Shown here in pieces: positions 21,818-31,469 of a stretch of 64,000 nt of DNA. The notes beneath the pieces were generated by a model. That model was not told the origin of the DNA and made no database searches. It saw only the letters and a program-made list of their open reading frames with translations. How positions within the stretch are numbered: position 1 is the stretch's first letter; each line of letters opens with the position of its first letter. The translations under genes and the position numbers were made by a program. This DNA comes from Xenorhabdus bovienii SS-2004. Lineage in GTDB: Bacteria > Pseudomonadota > Gammaproteobacteria > Enterobacterales > Enterobacteriaceae. The DNA is taken from positions 1,302,001 to 1,366,000 of the forward strand of contig NC_013892.1 in NCBI RefSeq assembly GCF_000027225.1, written 5' to 3'.

Positions 21818-22902
21818 ACTTGGATTCGCATAATAAGTGCAATTTCTAAGAAAGGCGGTCAGTTGCTATAGTAGGCATCTTTCTTGCCAAAGGAAAATGC
21901 GCTATGGCCTATAAACAACTGACCGAAACAGAAAGATATCAGATTTTCAGCCTGAAAGAAGCCGGTTTTTCACAACGGGAGATTTCAAAGTCACTCAATC
22001 GAAACCCATCAACGATTAGCCGGGAATTGAGACGAAATCGGGAGGCAAAGAAATATACGCCTGAACAAGCTCAGCTTAAGGCCGTAGCGCGCCGACAGTG
22101 TGCTACAAAAGCAGTAAAAGTGAAACCAGAGATAGAAATGTGGATCAAACAGTTAATTTGGCAAGATTTAAGTCCTGAACAAACAGTCGGTTATCTCAAA
22201 AGGGAAAATATAATATCTTTGCATCATGAAACAGTTTATCGATTGATTTATAAGGATAAACTTAATGATGGTAATTTATGGCAACATCTTAGGATTGCGA
22301 AAAAACCGTATCGTAAACGCTATGGAAGTTATGAGCGCAGAGGAAAAATTAAAAACAGAGTCAGTATTGATAAGCGCCCCAAACTTGTTGATAAAAAGCA
22401 GCGTATTGGTGATTGGGAAGGAGATACTATCGTGGGTAAAAATCATAAAAGTGCATTATTGACATTAGTTGAACGAAAATCGTTATTTACTATTATAATT
22501 AAACTTGAAAATAAAACAGCAGAAGGGGTCGCAAAAGCGGCAACAAGACATTTATCACTGATAAAACATAAAATTAAAACAATGACCTTTGATAACGGCC
22601 TCGAATTTGCCGAACACGAACTGATCAGTAAAAATTTAGAGACAAAAATTTATTTTGCTCACCCGTATTCCCCCTGGGAAAGAGGGATAAATGAGAACAC
22701 GAATGGATTAATCAGAGATGACTTCCCAAAAGGAACTGATTTTAATAAGGTGTCAGAGCGGGAGATTAACCTTGTGGCAAACCGATTAAATAATCGTCCT
22801 CGTAAAACACGAGATTACAAAACACCGAATGAGTTATTTAAAGGAATACCCTCTCATTTACTTCGTCCATTACGGTGTTGCGCTTAATATGTGAATCCAA
22901 GT
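21818..22902 (+). mobile_element. IS30-family insertion sequence, complete
   Basis: This 1085-bp element has inverted ends ACTTGGATTCGCATAATAAG and the complement of ACTTGGATTCACATATTAAG, with one transposase gene between. Length and ends fit IS30. A target duplication could not be fixed because the flanks are AT-rich. Confidence 0.85.
21904..22887 (+). CDS. IS30-family transposase
   Basis: This 327-residue transposase has an N-terminal helix-turn-helix (LTETERYQIFSLKEAGFSQ, then ISKSLNRNPSTISRELRRN), a middle segment DLSPEQTVGYLKRE and a DDE catalytic core with GDWEGDTIVGKNHKSALLTL, TFDNGLEFAEHE and the glutamate in PWERGINENTNGLIRDDFPK. It is intact with AAAGGAAA upstream and is probably functional. 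Confidence 0.94.
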   Translation: MAYKQLTETERYQIFSLKEAGFSQREISKSLNRNPSTISRELRRNREAKKYTPEQAQLKAVARRQCATKAVKVKPEIEMWIKQLIWQDLSPEQTVGYLKRENIISLHHETVYRLIYKDKLNDGNLWQHLRIAKKPYRKRYGSYERRGKIKNRVSIDKRPKLVDKKQRIGDWEGDTIVGKNHKSALLTLVERKSLFTIIIKLENKTAEGVAKAATRHLSLIKHKIKTMTFDNGLEFAEHELISKNLETKIYFAHPYSPWERGINENTNGLIRDDFPKGTDFNKVSEREINLVANRLNNRPRKTRDYKTPNELFKGIPSHLLRPLRCCA

Positions 22903-23040
22903 GATATAATTTGACATTCTTAAACAAATTATTTATCGAAAATTCGTAAAAATAAAGTAGCGTTTTAATATACTATAATACCTAAACTTTCTCACTTATG
23001 TTCACAGAGAATTTTCAGTGATCAAGAATAAGGAAACGGT

Positions 23041-23595
23041 ATGCTTTTAAAAAATACGTCCACGCGCTTTGGTCATGTTTCTGTTTTCATCCATTGGTTA
23101 GTTGCACTCGCTGTTTACGGTATGTTTGCACTTGGGTTATGGATGGTGACATTAAGCTATTACGATACTTGGTATCATCAGGCACCAGAACTCCATAAAA
23201 GTATTGGGAGTTTAATTTTTTTTGTCATGGTTATTCGTCTTATCTGGCGGTTTATTTCTCCGCCACCAAAACCTCTGACAAGTTACAGCTATTTGACGCG
23301 AATCAGTTCCAAACTGGCTCATTTCACGCTATATCTGGCTCTGTTTGGCATTTTAGGCAGCGGATATCTTATTTCTACGGCTGACGGGCAACCTATCAGC
23401 GTTTTTGGATGGTTTAATATCCCCGCCACGCTATCAGAACAGGGCATACAGGCAGATACCGCTGGCATTATCCACCTTTATCTCGCTTGGGTTGTTGTGG
23501 TGCTCTCCCTGCTGCACACACTTGCTGCATTGAAGCATCATTTTATTGACCGCGATAGTACCTTAAAAAGAATATTTGGCTTCAACCCTGACTAA
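23041..23595 (+). CDS. Cytochrome b561 (YceJ-like)
   Basis: This 184-residue inner-membrane di-haem b-type cytochrome has four hydrophobic helices (about 13-35, 47-68, 90-110, 145-165). Candidate haem-ligand histidines lie in [21 protein letters not shown] and [12 protein letters not shown]. It is immediately followed by yceI (22 bp), the conserved yceJ-yceI pairing of enterobacteria. Such cytochromes pass electrons from quinols or to periplasmic acceptors; the partner here is not known. Confidence 0.88.
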   Translation: MLLKNTSTRFGHVSVFIHWLVALAVYGMFALGLWMVTLSYYDTWYHQAPELHKSIGSLIFFVMVIRLIWRFISPPPKPLTSYSYLTRISSKLAHFTLYLALFGILGSGYLISTADGQPISVFGWFNIPATLSEQGIQADTAGIIHLYLAWVVVVLSLLHTLAALKHHFIDRDSTLKRIFGFNPD

Positions 23596-23617
23596 AAATA
23601 ACCTCTGGAGAATCAAT

Positions 23618-24199
23618 ATGTTAAAAAAGATGTTAATTGGCCTGAGCGCAGGCGCTTTATTAATGAGTACAGGCTCTGCAATAGCCGCTAACTATAAAAT
23701 CGATACGATTGGCCAACACGCCTTTATTGAATTTCGTATCCAACATTTGGGTATGAGCTGGCTTTACGGTAATTTCAGAAAATTTGACGGGGATTTTGCT
23801 TTCGATCCGCAAAATCCAGAAACGAACAAAGTTAATGTCGTTATTAAGACAAATAGCGTAGATACCAACCATGCCGAGCGCGATAAACACCTGCGCAAGC
23901 CTAATTTTTTAAACACGGAAAAATATCCAGAAGCCAAATTTACTTCAACTAAGATCAGCCAAGAGGGAGAAAAATACACAGTTATCGGTGATCTAACATT
24001 AAATGGTGTCACCAAACCTGTGACGCTGAATGCCAAATTAATGGGAGAAGGTAAAGATCCTTGGGGTGGATACCGTACGGGTTTTGAAGCTAATGGTAAA
24101 ATTAAATTGAAGGATTTTGATATTAAGGCTAATTTAGGGCCAAAATCTCAGGAAGTTGAATTGGTTATTTCCGTTGAAGGTGTACGGGAAAAAGCCTGA
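23618..24199 (+). CDS. yceI: YceI-family periplasmic protein
   Basis: This 193-residue lipocalin-like isoprenoid-binding protein starts at ATG 23618 after CTGGAG. A signal peptide ([14 protein letters not shown]...GSAIAA) is cleaved near residue 22-23. The mature YceI domain starts [20 protein letters not shown] and includes [19 protein letters not shown] and [17 protein letters not shown]. coli YceI binds a polyisoprenoid and is induced by high pH and osmotic stress. It is cotranscribed with the cytochrome b561 gene. Confidence 0.92.
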   Translation: MLKKMLIGLSAGALLMSTGSAIAANYKIDTIGQHAFIEFRIQHLGMSWLYGNFRKFDGDFAFDPQNPETNKVNVVIKTNSVDTNHAERDKHLRKPNFLNTEKYPEAKFTSTKISQEGEKYTVIGDLTLNGVTKPVTLNAKLMGEGKDPWGGYRTGFEANGKIKLKDFDIKANLGPKSQEVELVISVEGVREKA

Positions 24200-24229
24200 C
24201 ACTTCTCAGCATTAATATCTTTAATTAAA

Positions 24230-24298
24230 TTTTTCAACTAAAAAATAAACCGCCACTTAATATTTTCCACTTAGAAATGGAGATATTCGTGGCGGTTT
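24230..24298 (-). terminator. Terminator of the isonitrile operon
   Basis: AAACCGCCAC (24247-24256) pairs with GTGGCGGTTT (24289-24298), and an inner stem extends the hairpin. On the minus strand a T-rich tail follows (TTTATTTTTTAG), so it ends the isnA-isnB-glycosyltransferase transcript. It may also serve the convergent yceJI operon. Confidence 0.7.
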
Positions 24299-24331
24299 AA
24301 CCGATTATATATACTATCTTCGATTAATGAC

Positions 24332-25612
24332 TCAAACTGATTCAGCAATCAATTCATTAACATGACGAGTGATCAATTCCAAAGCATTATGAGCATCATA
24401 ATCTGCCTTAATTCTCTGTGACTGATAATGCCATTCAGGAGAAGAAAGTATCCGGGTCACCGCTTGATATAACTGTTTTTCACTCGGTGTATCTGTATTC
24501 AGACTAATACCGCATCGTGACCAGATAACACGGGCAACAGCTTCCAGCTTACCATCTCCTGTACCAGCAACCACCAGCGGCACACCGTGACGAATGGCCG
24601 CATTAAGAGAACCATACCCACCATTGGTAATGAAAATTGCTGAACGAGGAAGCCAGTGTTCAAAGTTAAGGTATTCCACCACCCTGGCATTGTCAGGGAT
24701 CTCTTCACCCAACATTTCGACTGGCCTTCCTGCCGTAATTGCCAGCACACGTACTGGCAACGTCGCCAATGCACGCAAGGTAGGTAATAGTAACTGGCTG
24801 AAATCAACATTCGCCAGCGTTCCCTGTGTGACTAAGACAAGCGGCAGACTTTCATCTGACCACTCCAACTGGGTTTTGTCATCCTGTACTTCAACACCCA
24901 GCGCGCCGATAAAATCCACCGTTTCCGGTAAATCATCACGAGGAAATTCAAACGATTTGGTCGCCAATTGCAGGAAACGATCAGCTCGACTGATAACGAC
25001 ATCATTATGATCTTGTGTCAGAGGAGGAGATGCTACTTCCAACAGAGCGGTGTTGAATGCATCCCGTACCTGTCCAATCAACTGAGCCGTTTCCTCATCC
25101 ACCAATTGCTCACGCATCAAATCAGCAGGCAATAATTCAGGAGGAATACGCGGCCCCCAGAAGATGGTATCCCGAGTCGACCATGACAACGGTGTCACCC
25201 CAATCGCAATAATAGGAATACGATCATGGGCAGGTTTCTGTAGCAGTGGGAGTACCGCATAGAACGTATTGTCCACAATCAGTAAATCAGCGCCTTTAAC
25301 CAACTGCTCCAACTGACGGTACAGCACAGGTATAGGGCCAGCAAAAAATTGCTTAAGGGCATGTGTCATCTGATGATTTCCGGGAGGATGCTGCCCTCTC
25401 TCAGGAAATTTCTCTTCCAGATTACGGTAATCAACATCAACCTGCTGATCGAAGGCGACGAAGCTTGCCCCTAACGCTTCTGCCTGCTGCCGAAAAATAG
25501 AGCCAGTGAATATTGTCGCTTCGTGCCCCTGCTCTATCAAATGCCTGGCAATGGAACAAATGGGAAAAACATGGCCTGGAGTTGCAATCGCAGCCAAAAC
25601 AATACGAGCCAT
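24332..25612 (-). CDS. UGT-type glycosyltransferase of the isonitrile cluster
   Basis: This 426-residue GT-B fold glycosyltransferase of the GT1/MGT type has an N-terminal acceptor domain (IVLAAIATPGHVFPICSIAR) and a C-terminal nucleotide-sugar domain. The latter holds TQGTLANVDFSQLLLPTL, NFEHWLPRSAIFITNGGYGS and RHGVPLVVAGTGDGK. The start codon lies 1 bp after the isnB stop, and its GGAGG ribosome site is inside the end of isnB, so translation is coupled. In rhabduscin producers such an enzyme would add the sugar to the vinyl-isonitrile of tyrosine; that product is inferred from gene order. Confidence 0.9.
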   Translation of the reverse strand: MARIVLAAIATPGHVFPICSIARHLIEQGHEATIFTGSIFRQQAEALGASFVAFDQQVDVDYRNLEEKFPERGQHPPGNHQMTHALKQFFAGPIPVLYRQLEQLVKGADLLIVDNTFYAVLPLLQKPAHDRIPIIAIGVTPLSWSTRDTIFWGPRIPPELLPADLMREQLVDEETAQLIGQVRDAFNTALLEVASPPLTQDHNDVVISRADRFLQLATKSFEFPRDDLPETVDFIGALGVEVQDDKTQLEWSDESLPLVLVTQGTLANVDFSQLLLPTLRALATLPVRVLAITAGRPVEMLGEEIPDNARVVEYLNFEHWLPRSAIFITNGGYGSLNAAIRHGVPLVVAGTGDGKLEAVARVIWSRCGISLNTDTPSEKQLYQAVTRILSSPEWHYQSQRIKADYDAHNALELITRHVNELIAESV

Positions 25613-25615
25613 TAA

Positions 25616-26515
25616 TTAAACCTCCTTCAACTCAACTTCAGCTACACCAGAATCTGAATTGGAAATAGTTCGGAAACTGAGATTCTCACAAACTGGTGTT
25701 CCATGAACATGCACCCGCTGGAGATGTCGGGGAGAATGAGTAATAAACGCTTCCCTACCATGCAGCAAAGTAAAATTATCACTAATGACTAAATCACCTG
25801 ACTGCCATTGATGAGCATAGAAATAACGTGAGTCATACAATCTGTTAAACAGATTTTTTTCAAATTCTTTTTGCTGTTCAATTGACAGCCCATGGATCGT
25901 CAATAAATGATGGTCAGCATATTTATCGTCTTTTCCTGTCATGGGTTCGTTGTAACGCATCACCCATTTTTTACCATCAGGATGAAGACAAATCAGCGGT
26001 GAAACCACCTCTCCACCATAATGCGTCACTCTGCTTGTACGGTAAGTTATCGTGGTGTTTTTCCATTCATGGCGTTCATCATCACTCGCATCGGCAATCA
26101 ATTGCTCAGTATCAACAAACGTGGTTCGCCCTCCTTGACTTGCCTCAGGCGCAGAAACGCAGTGAAATATCTGAAACTCCGGAATTGTCGGCTTATACAT
26201 CCCATCCCAATGTAGTGGCACATGGGTGCTGTCCAGAACATGATCAGAAGGATCAGGACGCTCCATAACATCCAATATGGCGCCAAACGGCCACATCATT
26301 ATTTCTCCCCAACGGCCAGTGTATTCCGTCAACTTTTCCGGATCCGTAAAACCAGAAGAAAAACCACGTAATACAACCAGTTTGTGGGTACGTGCCAGCT
26401 CGCGCAGGGTATCAATAGACAACGTAGTGATGTCCTGCTGAGGGGCATTGGGCGTAATCAGTAGTCCAAAAGGCATGATCGGTTCAATGCGACAATCCAG
26501 TTCATCTATGCTCAT
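25616..26515 (-). CDS. isnB: IsnB/PvcB-type Fe(II)/2-oxoglutarate oxygenase
   Basis: This 299-residue TauD/TfdA-superfamily enzyme shows the iron motif H-x-D in [10 protein letters not shown] (about residue 115) and the distal His with the 2-oxoglutarate Arg in [18 protein letters not shown] near residues 255-272. ATG 26515 follows a GAGAGGG-type ribosome site; the longer open frame upstream has no such site and overlaps isnA. PvcB/IsnB enzymes act on the isonitrile product of IsnA, in this family by oxidative decarboxylation/desaturation to the vinyl isonitrile. Flanked by isnA (55-bp gap) and the glycosyltransferase. Confidence 0.92.
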   Translation of the reverse strand: MSIDELDCRIEPIMPFGLLITPNAPQQDITTLSIDTLRELARTHKLVVLRGFSSGFTDPEKLTEYTGRWGEIMMWPFGAILDVMERPDPSDHVLDSTHVPLHWDGMYKPTIPEFQIFHCVSAPEASQGGRTTFVDTEQLIADASDDERHEWKNTTITYRTSRVTHYGGEVVSPLICLHPDGKKWVMRYNEPMTGKDDKYADHHLLTIHGLSIEQQKEFEKNLFNRLYDSRYFYAHQWQSGDLVISDNFTLLHGREAFITHSPRHLQRVHVHGTPVCENLSFRTISNSDSGVAEVELKEV

Positions 26516-26570
26516 AATGCCCTCTCTCAAAAATGCGGTATAACGGCGAATAACTCTCAGATAACCTTTA

Positions 26571-27578
26571 TTACTGTTCCTGCAAAGCGGCAACCAGCGG
26601 TTCTGTCTGCTGATTTTGCTCAGATACGGCTTCAATCATGTAATGGCTGGGGACACCACGGATCTCGACCAATTTCCCCTGCATCTTTTTCACTTCATCA
26701 CTTTTCATCAGCACAAATTGACCGTTAATATTGGCTGCGACACCATGCCACGGCGTGAGCCAATCATCCCGGGTAGGCATCATATGAATACCGATTTTAA
26801 TACTGTCAACGGGCTGCGGATGGATAGAAAGGCGAATAGCCAGTGGAAACTGTTCAGCCAGCAGATTTCCCCAAGCCCAACTACGCTGGATAACGCCAAC
26901 CGCTCGTTGACGCGCATCTTTCTGCAAGGCTGTTTTCGAACCGTCATATCCCGGCAACAGACTATCTTCATAGAGAAAACGAGTAATCGCCCGATAGAGC
27001 TGAAGCCCTTCTTCACTCTCTTTAAGCGTGGCCTTAATTTCTTCCGTCGAAGAAGCATAACCATTCACCAGCAGCTCACGCAGTTGATCATAATTGCTGG
27101 TATATTGGGTGAGTGATTCAACGTTGCCGAGATTAAAAACTGAAAGATTGGTTGCGCCCAGTTCATGCAGCAACTTTTCAATCTCCAATTGATAATGGGT
27201 AATGGTTTCATCGTCGACGTGGATAAGATCACTGAATACATGTCCATCAGAACAAATAACAATATTTGCACCTGGTGGATAATAAAGTTGAATGCGCTGA
27301 CACAGAGAATTCAGAAAAATCAGTGATAATTTTTCTGCCATATCAGGCATTGTACCCAGTACTTTACGGGGGTTCGGCGATTTTGTCGGAAATGCAGGAA
27401 GAATACATTCAACAGCTTTGCCCTGTTCAACAAACGCACGAATGCGTGGCAGCTGAACTTCAGAGACTTTTTGTTCTTCATATTCAATCGTATGTTCAGA
27501 TTCTGAGAAACGGCGTCTATATTGCAACAATTCATGTAAAATTTTGCCCGACACCTTTTCTATGTCAATATGTTCCAT
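26571..27578 (-). CDS. isnA: IsnA/PvcA-type isocyanide synthase
   Basis: This 335-residue DIT1/PvcA-family protein makes an isonitrile from the amino group of an amino acid (tyrosine in rhabduscin) and ribulose-5-phosphate. Family features seen are [20 protein letters not shown] at about 62-81, [33 protein letters not shown] and [17 protein letters not shown]. It is first gene of the three-gene unit, with a long AT-rich promoter region upstream. Gene order isnA-isnB-GT matches the rhabduscin locus described for Xenorhabdus nematophila. Confidence 0.94.
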   Translation of the reverse strand: MEHIDIEKVSGKILHELLQYRRRFSESEHTIEYEEQKVSEVQLPRIRAFVEQGKAVECILPAFPTKSPNPRKVLGTMPDMAEKLSLIFLNSLCQRIQLYYPPGANIVICSDGHVFSDLIHVDDETITHYQLEIEKLLHELGATNLSVFNLGNVESLTQYTSNYDQLRELLVNGYASSTEEIKATLKESEEGLQLYRAITRFLYEDSLLPGYDGSKTALQKDARQRAVGVIQRSWAWGNLLAEQFPLAIRLSIHPQPVDSIKIGIHMMPTRDDWLTPWHGVAANINGQFVLMKSDEVKKMQGKLVEIRGVPSHYMIEAVSEQNQQTEPLVAALQEQ

Positions 27579-28200
27579 ATTTTTTCCTAATTTATTACAC
27601 TCACTTCATTACCAACAATGCCTATTTGCAGATTGTAAAGACTCCATAAATCAAATGTTCACTGTTACACTCTTAATATATAATTCAATAAAAATCCCAC
27701 ATAGAAAAAAGGAAATATCAAAAAATATAAGGTATAACCAACCTAATATATAAATTAAACTGAACATATTGAGGGTCTTAACTTTACATCTTTAATAGCC
27801 TATTAATTTTTCAAGCCATTCATCTGGCATAAGAAGCCAATCGTGATAAGCTCTTGATAAAACAGATAATAAAATCACATATTAATTCACCACAATATAT
27901 ACCATCAAATATTTAACATAAGACACACAACAACGTCACGTATATTACACAAATAACAATATATATTGCATATATCTTATTTTATTACACGTGTTATATC
28001 TTCATAAGAATTCTGTCGATAAATATATAACATCACAAACATCTAAAATAACTAAAAAATTTAATAAATTAATTCAATTTTTTTGATTTTATGACATAAA
28101 TTAAATCTAATACTCTTTAAATACATTTTTTCAACATAAAAACGTTTTTAAGAGCTATATTATTTATACCATTAATATTGTTTATTACATGAGAATAGAA
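27579..28200. other. AT-rich promoter region of the isn operon
   Basis: This 620-bp stretch has no supported gene and very high AT content. It must contain the isnA promoter. Such AT-rich regions upstream of secondary-metabolite genes are often silenced by H-NS-like proteins or controlled by LysR regulators, but no specific operator was recognised. Confidence 0.5.
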
Positions 28201-28317
28201 ATGATAGATAGCGAATCTCCTGAATTACCAGAAGAAAATAATGCAATAATCCCCACTATAAAGAATAAACTCCTTAAATCACATTACATTACTATCACTA
28301 AGGAAATTAATTATTAA
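28201..28317 (+). CDS. Possible small protein of 38 residues
   Basis: A short frame starts at ATG 28201 (IDSESPELPEENNAIIPTIK) with an acidic N-terminal half and a basic, aromatic C-terminal half. The upstream sequence GAGAATAGAA is a weak ribosome site. It lies alone in an AT-rich region between isnA and the acetyltransferase. The start context and non-random composition make it worth noting, but it could be a gene fragment or chance. Confidence 0.25.
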   Translation: MIDSESPELPEENNAIIPTIKNKLLKSHYITITKEINY

Positions 28318-28398
28318 CTGGCTGCAAAAGTGATATCTCAACTTTTGGTTCTGCAAGAAGTCAACGCGGATCTGATAAAAATCTTCATTTTTATGATC

Positions 28399-28416
28399 CA
28401 CCCACTTTTGAGTGGG
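28399..28416 (-). terminator. Possible terminator of the acetyltransferase gene
   Basis: ACCCACTT and AAGTGGGT-type arms form a 7-bp stem (28399-28416). On the minus strand it lies about 40 bp past the acetyltransferase stop and is followed by GGATCATAAAAAT, a weak T tract. Moderate support only. Confidence 0.4.
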
Positions 28417-28454
28417 TTCACAGGATACCGATCGACCATAAATTGCCTTTTCAT

Positions 28455-28901
28455 TTACTCAGACGCTTTCGTTTTCTCTAACGTCCAAACAAAATCCTGC
28501 ACCCTGACAGGCTCAAAACCAAATTTTTCATAAAGCCCTCCCGCCGAAGAGGTCACCAACATGACCCGTTTCACATGAGAAATAATCGGATGCTGTAAAA
28601 CACATTCCATCAACCAACGCCCCAACCCTCTCTTCTGATAGTCCGGCACAATAAAGACATCACAAAGATAAGCAAACGTTGAAAAATCTGTAATTAATCG
28701 CGCGAAACCAATTTCTTTATCGCAATGGAACAAGGCAAAACATAAGCTATGCTCTATCCCTGTTCTGACTTTCTCAAACGTAATCCCACGCGCCCAATAT
28801 AATTGGGTAAGATTATTATGAACAAAATGAATATCAAATTTTGTTTTATCCGTGGTAACCCAGTATTCACCTTGTTCCCACGTTATATTTTGCTCCATCA
28901 T
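28455..28901 (-). CDS. GNAT-family N-acetyltransferase
   Basis: This 148-residue protein has the acetyl-CoA motif A VFIVPDYQKRGLGRWLMECV (R/Q-x-x-G-x-G/A as QKRGLG) at about residues 92-110 and a motif B-like GGLYEKFGFEPV near the C-terminus. ATG 28901 follows AAAGGAAA. The closest general type is the single-domain YhhY/PhnO-like acetyltransferase. Substrate unknown. It is monocistronic, downstream of aqpZ in the same direction with a gap of about 90 bp. Confidence 0.87.
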   Translation of the reverse strand: MMEQNITWEQGEYWVTTDKTKFDIHFVHNNLTQLYWARGITFEKVRTGIEHSLCFALFHCDKEIGFARLITDFSTFAYLCDVFIVPDYQKRGLGRWLMECVLQHPIISHVKRVMLVTSSAGGLYEKFGFEPVRVQDFVWTLEKTKASE

Positions 28902-28994
28902 TTTTCCTTTTTTAAAAACGTAATCTGTAGAAAAATTTACCATAAATATGATAAAAAGCCACGCAATAGCATGGCTGTTCAAAATGATAAGATA

Positions 28995-29687
28995 TCAATC
29001 TTTCTGTAATAACGTACGGTATATCAAGCCACCGATAGCACCACCAATTAATGGGATCAGCCAGAACAGCCAAAGTTGATTCAACGCCCATGTGCCTTGA
29101 AAAATAGCAACTGCCGTACTTCTTGCCGGGTTAACCGACGTATTTGTCACAGGGATACTGATTAAATGGATAAGTGTCAATGCCAAACCAATGGCCAGTG
29201 GCGCAAACCCTACTGATGCATTTTTATCGGTTGTTCCGAGGATCACAATCAGGAAAAATGCGGTTAATACCAGTTCAATGATAATGGCAGCCTGTAATGA
29301 AAAACCGCCGGGTGAATGTTCACCATAACCGTTGGATGCGAAACCACTTGCCGTTGCATCAAAACCACTTTTACCGCTGGCAATAAGATAAAGTACGGCC
29401 GCGGCAGCAATTCCCCCAATCACTTGAGCAATGATATAAGGAATAACATCTTTTGCTGAAATGCGTCCCCCAGCAAATAATCCTAATGTAACAGCCGGAT
29501 TAAAGTGCCCTCCAGAAATATGCCCTACGGCATAAGCCATTGTTACTACCGTGAAACCAAAAGCCAGAGATACCCCCACAAAACCAATCCCCAGTTGTGG
29601 GAACGCTGCGGCTAAAACAGCACTGCCACATCCGCCAAACACCAACCAAAAAGTACCCAAAAACTCTGCCGATAATTTTTTAAACAT
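28995..29687 (-). CDS. aqpZ: Aquaporin Z
   Basis: This 230-residue six-helix water channel has both NPA loops: [17 protein letters not shown] at about 61-77 and [18 protein letters not shown] at about 181-198. The aromatic/arginine filter appears intact, with the Arg after the second NPA and the His in [15 protein letters not shown], which supports water rather than glycerol specificity. ATG 29687 follows GAGGAAT. It mediates osmotic water flow across the inner membrane. Confidence 0.95.
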   Translation of the reverse strand: MFKKLSAEFLGTFWLVFGGCGSAVLAAAFPQLGIGFVGVSLAFGFTVVTMAYAVGHISGGHFNPAVTLGLFAGGRISAKDVIPYIIAQVIGGIAAAAVLYLIASGKSGFDATASGFASNGYGEHSPGGFSLQAAIIIELVLTAFFLIVILGTTDKNASVGFAPLAIGLALTLIHLISIPVTNTSVNPARSTAVAIFQGTWALNQLWLFWLIPLIGGAIGGLIYRTLLQKD

Positions 29688-29995
29688 TCTATGATTCCTC
29701 AATGATATTCGCCTGAATGCAAAATAATCCAAACAAAGTTTAGTTAATATTTTTAAATATGCGCAAGGAACCACAGGCAGAAAATAAAGGACTGGCGAAT
29801 ATGACAGGCGATGATTTAAGAGTTATTTCATTTGAAACGGTTTTATTGTCAACCTGGTGAAAATTAATGTTAAAAAATAACCATTATCCGTTAAAGATAA
29901 ATTAGCCGAAAACTTTATGACAATAATATAATAAACATAACAACCTGAGTCAGATATTTATAAAACCCAGGTTGTTGATTTACCTAATCAATAAT
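29688..29995. other. Intergenic region between aqpZ and eco
   Basis: About 300 bp of AT-rich sequence with the aqpZ promoter region at its left side and the ecotin 3' end at its right. AACCTGAGTCAG...AAACCCAGGTTG near 29940-29975 may be a weak eco terminator. Nothing else was recognised. Confidence 0.45.
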
Positions 29996-30478
29996 TTATC
30001 TGATTACTGCATTATCGATATCATCCAATGCCTGCCAAATACGATATTTGACTGTCATTGATTTTGGCGTATATACCACGATAGGTAATTTGCTGTTATA
30101 GCGTATAAGCGCATCTTTGCCTAACTGCACTTGAACAAAGCGCACGGTTTCTTTTTGCCCTGGACAAGCCATTTTGGTTGACGCCGGGCCGGTGACTTTA
30201 TTCAATACATAATAATCGTATCCCCACCCTTCCAAGGTTTTTGTTTCAAGTTGCCCACCAAACCAGTGATGATTACAGTCTACTTTTATATCCTGACCAA
30301 TCATAAGCTCAACCATGTAATCGCCTTCATCCTCTTCTGGCGCAAGGTCAATGACATTGCGTACCATTCCTTCTGAAGCCTTAGGATAAGGGGCGACATC
30401 TTCAAGTTTCTTATCAGCCTGAGCAAAAGTAGAAACCGAAACCATCATAGCGGCTAAAGGAAGTAGATACTTTTTCAT
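29996..30478 (-). CDS. eco: Ecotin, periplasmic serine protease inhibitor (Lys P1)
   Basis: This 160-residue precursor has a signal peptide cleaved near [16 protein letters not shown]. The mature domain shows [20 protein letters not shown] and the reactive loop [11 protein letters not shown]. In E. coli ecotin the same loop reads STMMACP with Met84 as P1; here that position is Lys (residue 102 of the precursor). Cys68 and Cys105 would form the conserved disulfide. Ecotins inhibit trypsin-fold proteases as dimers; Lys at P1 should favour trypsin-like targets. It is monocistronic, 270 bp upstream of the divergent ydcH. Confidence 0.95.
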   Translation of the reverse strand: MKKYLLPLAAMMVSVSTFAQADKKLEDVAPYPKASEGMVRNVIDLAPEEDEGDYMVELMIGQDIKVDCNHHWFGGQLETKTLEGWGYDYYVLNKVTGPASTKMACPGQKETVRFVQVQLGKDALIRYNSKLPIVVYTPKSMTVKYRIWQALDDIDNAVIR

Positions 30479-30749
30479 TTATCACCTCTTGATATGTTTA
30501 ACAACGGAATTGAATCATAACATGCTCAACGATAGGAATAAGTTATGCTTTTTTGTCAAGAGACTGATTTTTACCACTATTATTTAAATGAGAAATTCAT
30601 TCATTTATAAAAATAATAAATTATTATTAACAGTCAAAAAGATATAAAGTTGTTCCCCGATCTTTTTTATGTGATATCTCTCAAATCTGATCTTACAATG
30701 GGCTGCTACACTCATATTGAGCAGTAGTAAATTTCGTCTAGGAGGTTCT

Positions 30750-30968
30750 ATGTTTCCAGAATATCGTGATTTAGTGTCCAACCTGAAAGAATCTAACCCG
30801 CGTTTCCAATCCCTGTTTGAAAAACATAACCGACTTAACCACGAGATATCACAGCTAGAAGGCCCAAATGGAACCGGCTATAGCGATAAAGTTGTGCGCC
30901 TGAAAAAAGAAAAACTACACATCAAGGATGAGATGCAAAGGATCTTACAGGCAAAGTCCCAAAAATAA
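30750..30968 (+). CDS. ydcH: YdcH-family small protein (DUF465)
   Basis: This 72-residue, highly charged helical protein starts FPEYRDLVSNLKESNPRFQS and continues with LFEKHNRLNHEISQLEG and VVRLKKEKLHIKDEM. This is the DUF465/YdcH signature, a coiled-coil-like helix pair. ATG 30750 has a GGAGGT ribosome site. Molecular role is not established. It lies just outside the left edge of the tail locus. Confidence 0.9.
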   Translation: MFPEYRDLVSNLKESNPRFQSLFEKHNRLNHEISQLEGPNGTGYSDKVVRLKKEKLHIKDEMQRILQAKSQK

Positions 30969-30984
30969 CCCTGTCATAGACTTT

Positions 30985-31013
30985 AACGCCTGCTTCTTTG
31001 ACAAGCAGGCGTT
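30985..31013 (+). terminator. Hairpin downstream of ydcH
   Basis: AACGCCTGCTT (30985-30995) pairs with AAGCAGGCGTT (31003-31013), an 11-bp perfect stem. It has no T-run on the plus strand, so it may be a weak terminator or mRNA-stabilising hairpin at the end of ydcH. Confidence 0.5.
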
Positions 31014-31105
31014 ACATGAGGATTGTTAATTCACTCGCTGTTCTCTGGCTTCATGCCTTTAAGGTTCTCTATTCGAGAATAAAATACAGTCCATCATCCA
31101 TAAAA

Positions 31106-31122
31106 GCCACCGTAACGGTGGC
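31106..31122 (-). terminator. Terminator downstream of ogr
   Basis: GCCACCG-TTA-CGGTGGC read on the minus strand, followed by TTTTAT. It lies about 30 bp after the ogr stop and would end the late tail operon. Confidence 0.7.
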
Positions 31123-31152
31123 AAAAACTGGAGCAATGTCCTTTTTCATTAT

Positions 31153-31386
31153 TTATTGTGCGTCAGCTTTCTGACGAGGTTGTCTCTTCGTTTTCACCCT
31201 TGGATGTGGTGTAACATTTTCGACGTCACCTGGCTTAGCAATAAAACGCACAAACGTTTCATGGCTGACGAACGTTGCTCCACAATTGATGTTCTGACAT
31301 TGGTTATAACGCTCCTTTGTCTGGCTTGAGTGCTCGAAGCTGCTACGAGTATGCGCTGACTGACCACACAGAGGACACTTAATCAT
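31153..31386 (-). CDS. ogr: Ogr/Delta-type late transcription activator
   Basis: This 77-residue zinc-binding protein starts IKCPLCGQSAHTRSS and has a second cysteine pair in YNQCQNINCGATF, the C-x2-C...C-x4-C pattern of P2 Ogr and P4 Delta. ATG 31386 has AAAGGTG at proper spacing. Ogr recruits RNA polymerase at P2-family late promoters carrying TGT-N12-ACA near -55. Three such sites were found here (39186, 50203, 51945), each upstream of a late gene. It is the last gene of the tail cluster, as in P2. Confidence 0.93.
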   Translation of the reverse strand: MIKCPLCGQSAHTRSSFEHSSQTKERYNQCQNINCGATFVSHETFVRFIAKPGDVENVTPHPRVKTKRQPRQKADAQ

Positions 31387-31469
31387 ATTGTTCACCTTTC
31401 TTGAAATAACTGTCTCGAAATAACACCATCTCGTCTGGTGAACAATATACCAAAGATCTCATATCGAGA

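Noticed and set aside
25882..26268. Plus-strand open frame antisense to isnB
   Set aside because: Shadow of the isnB coding strand; isnB has full catalytic motifs.
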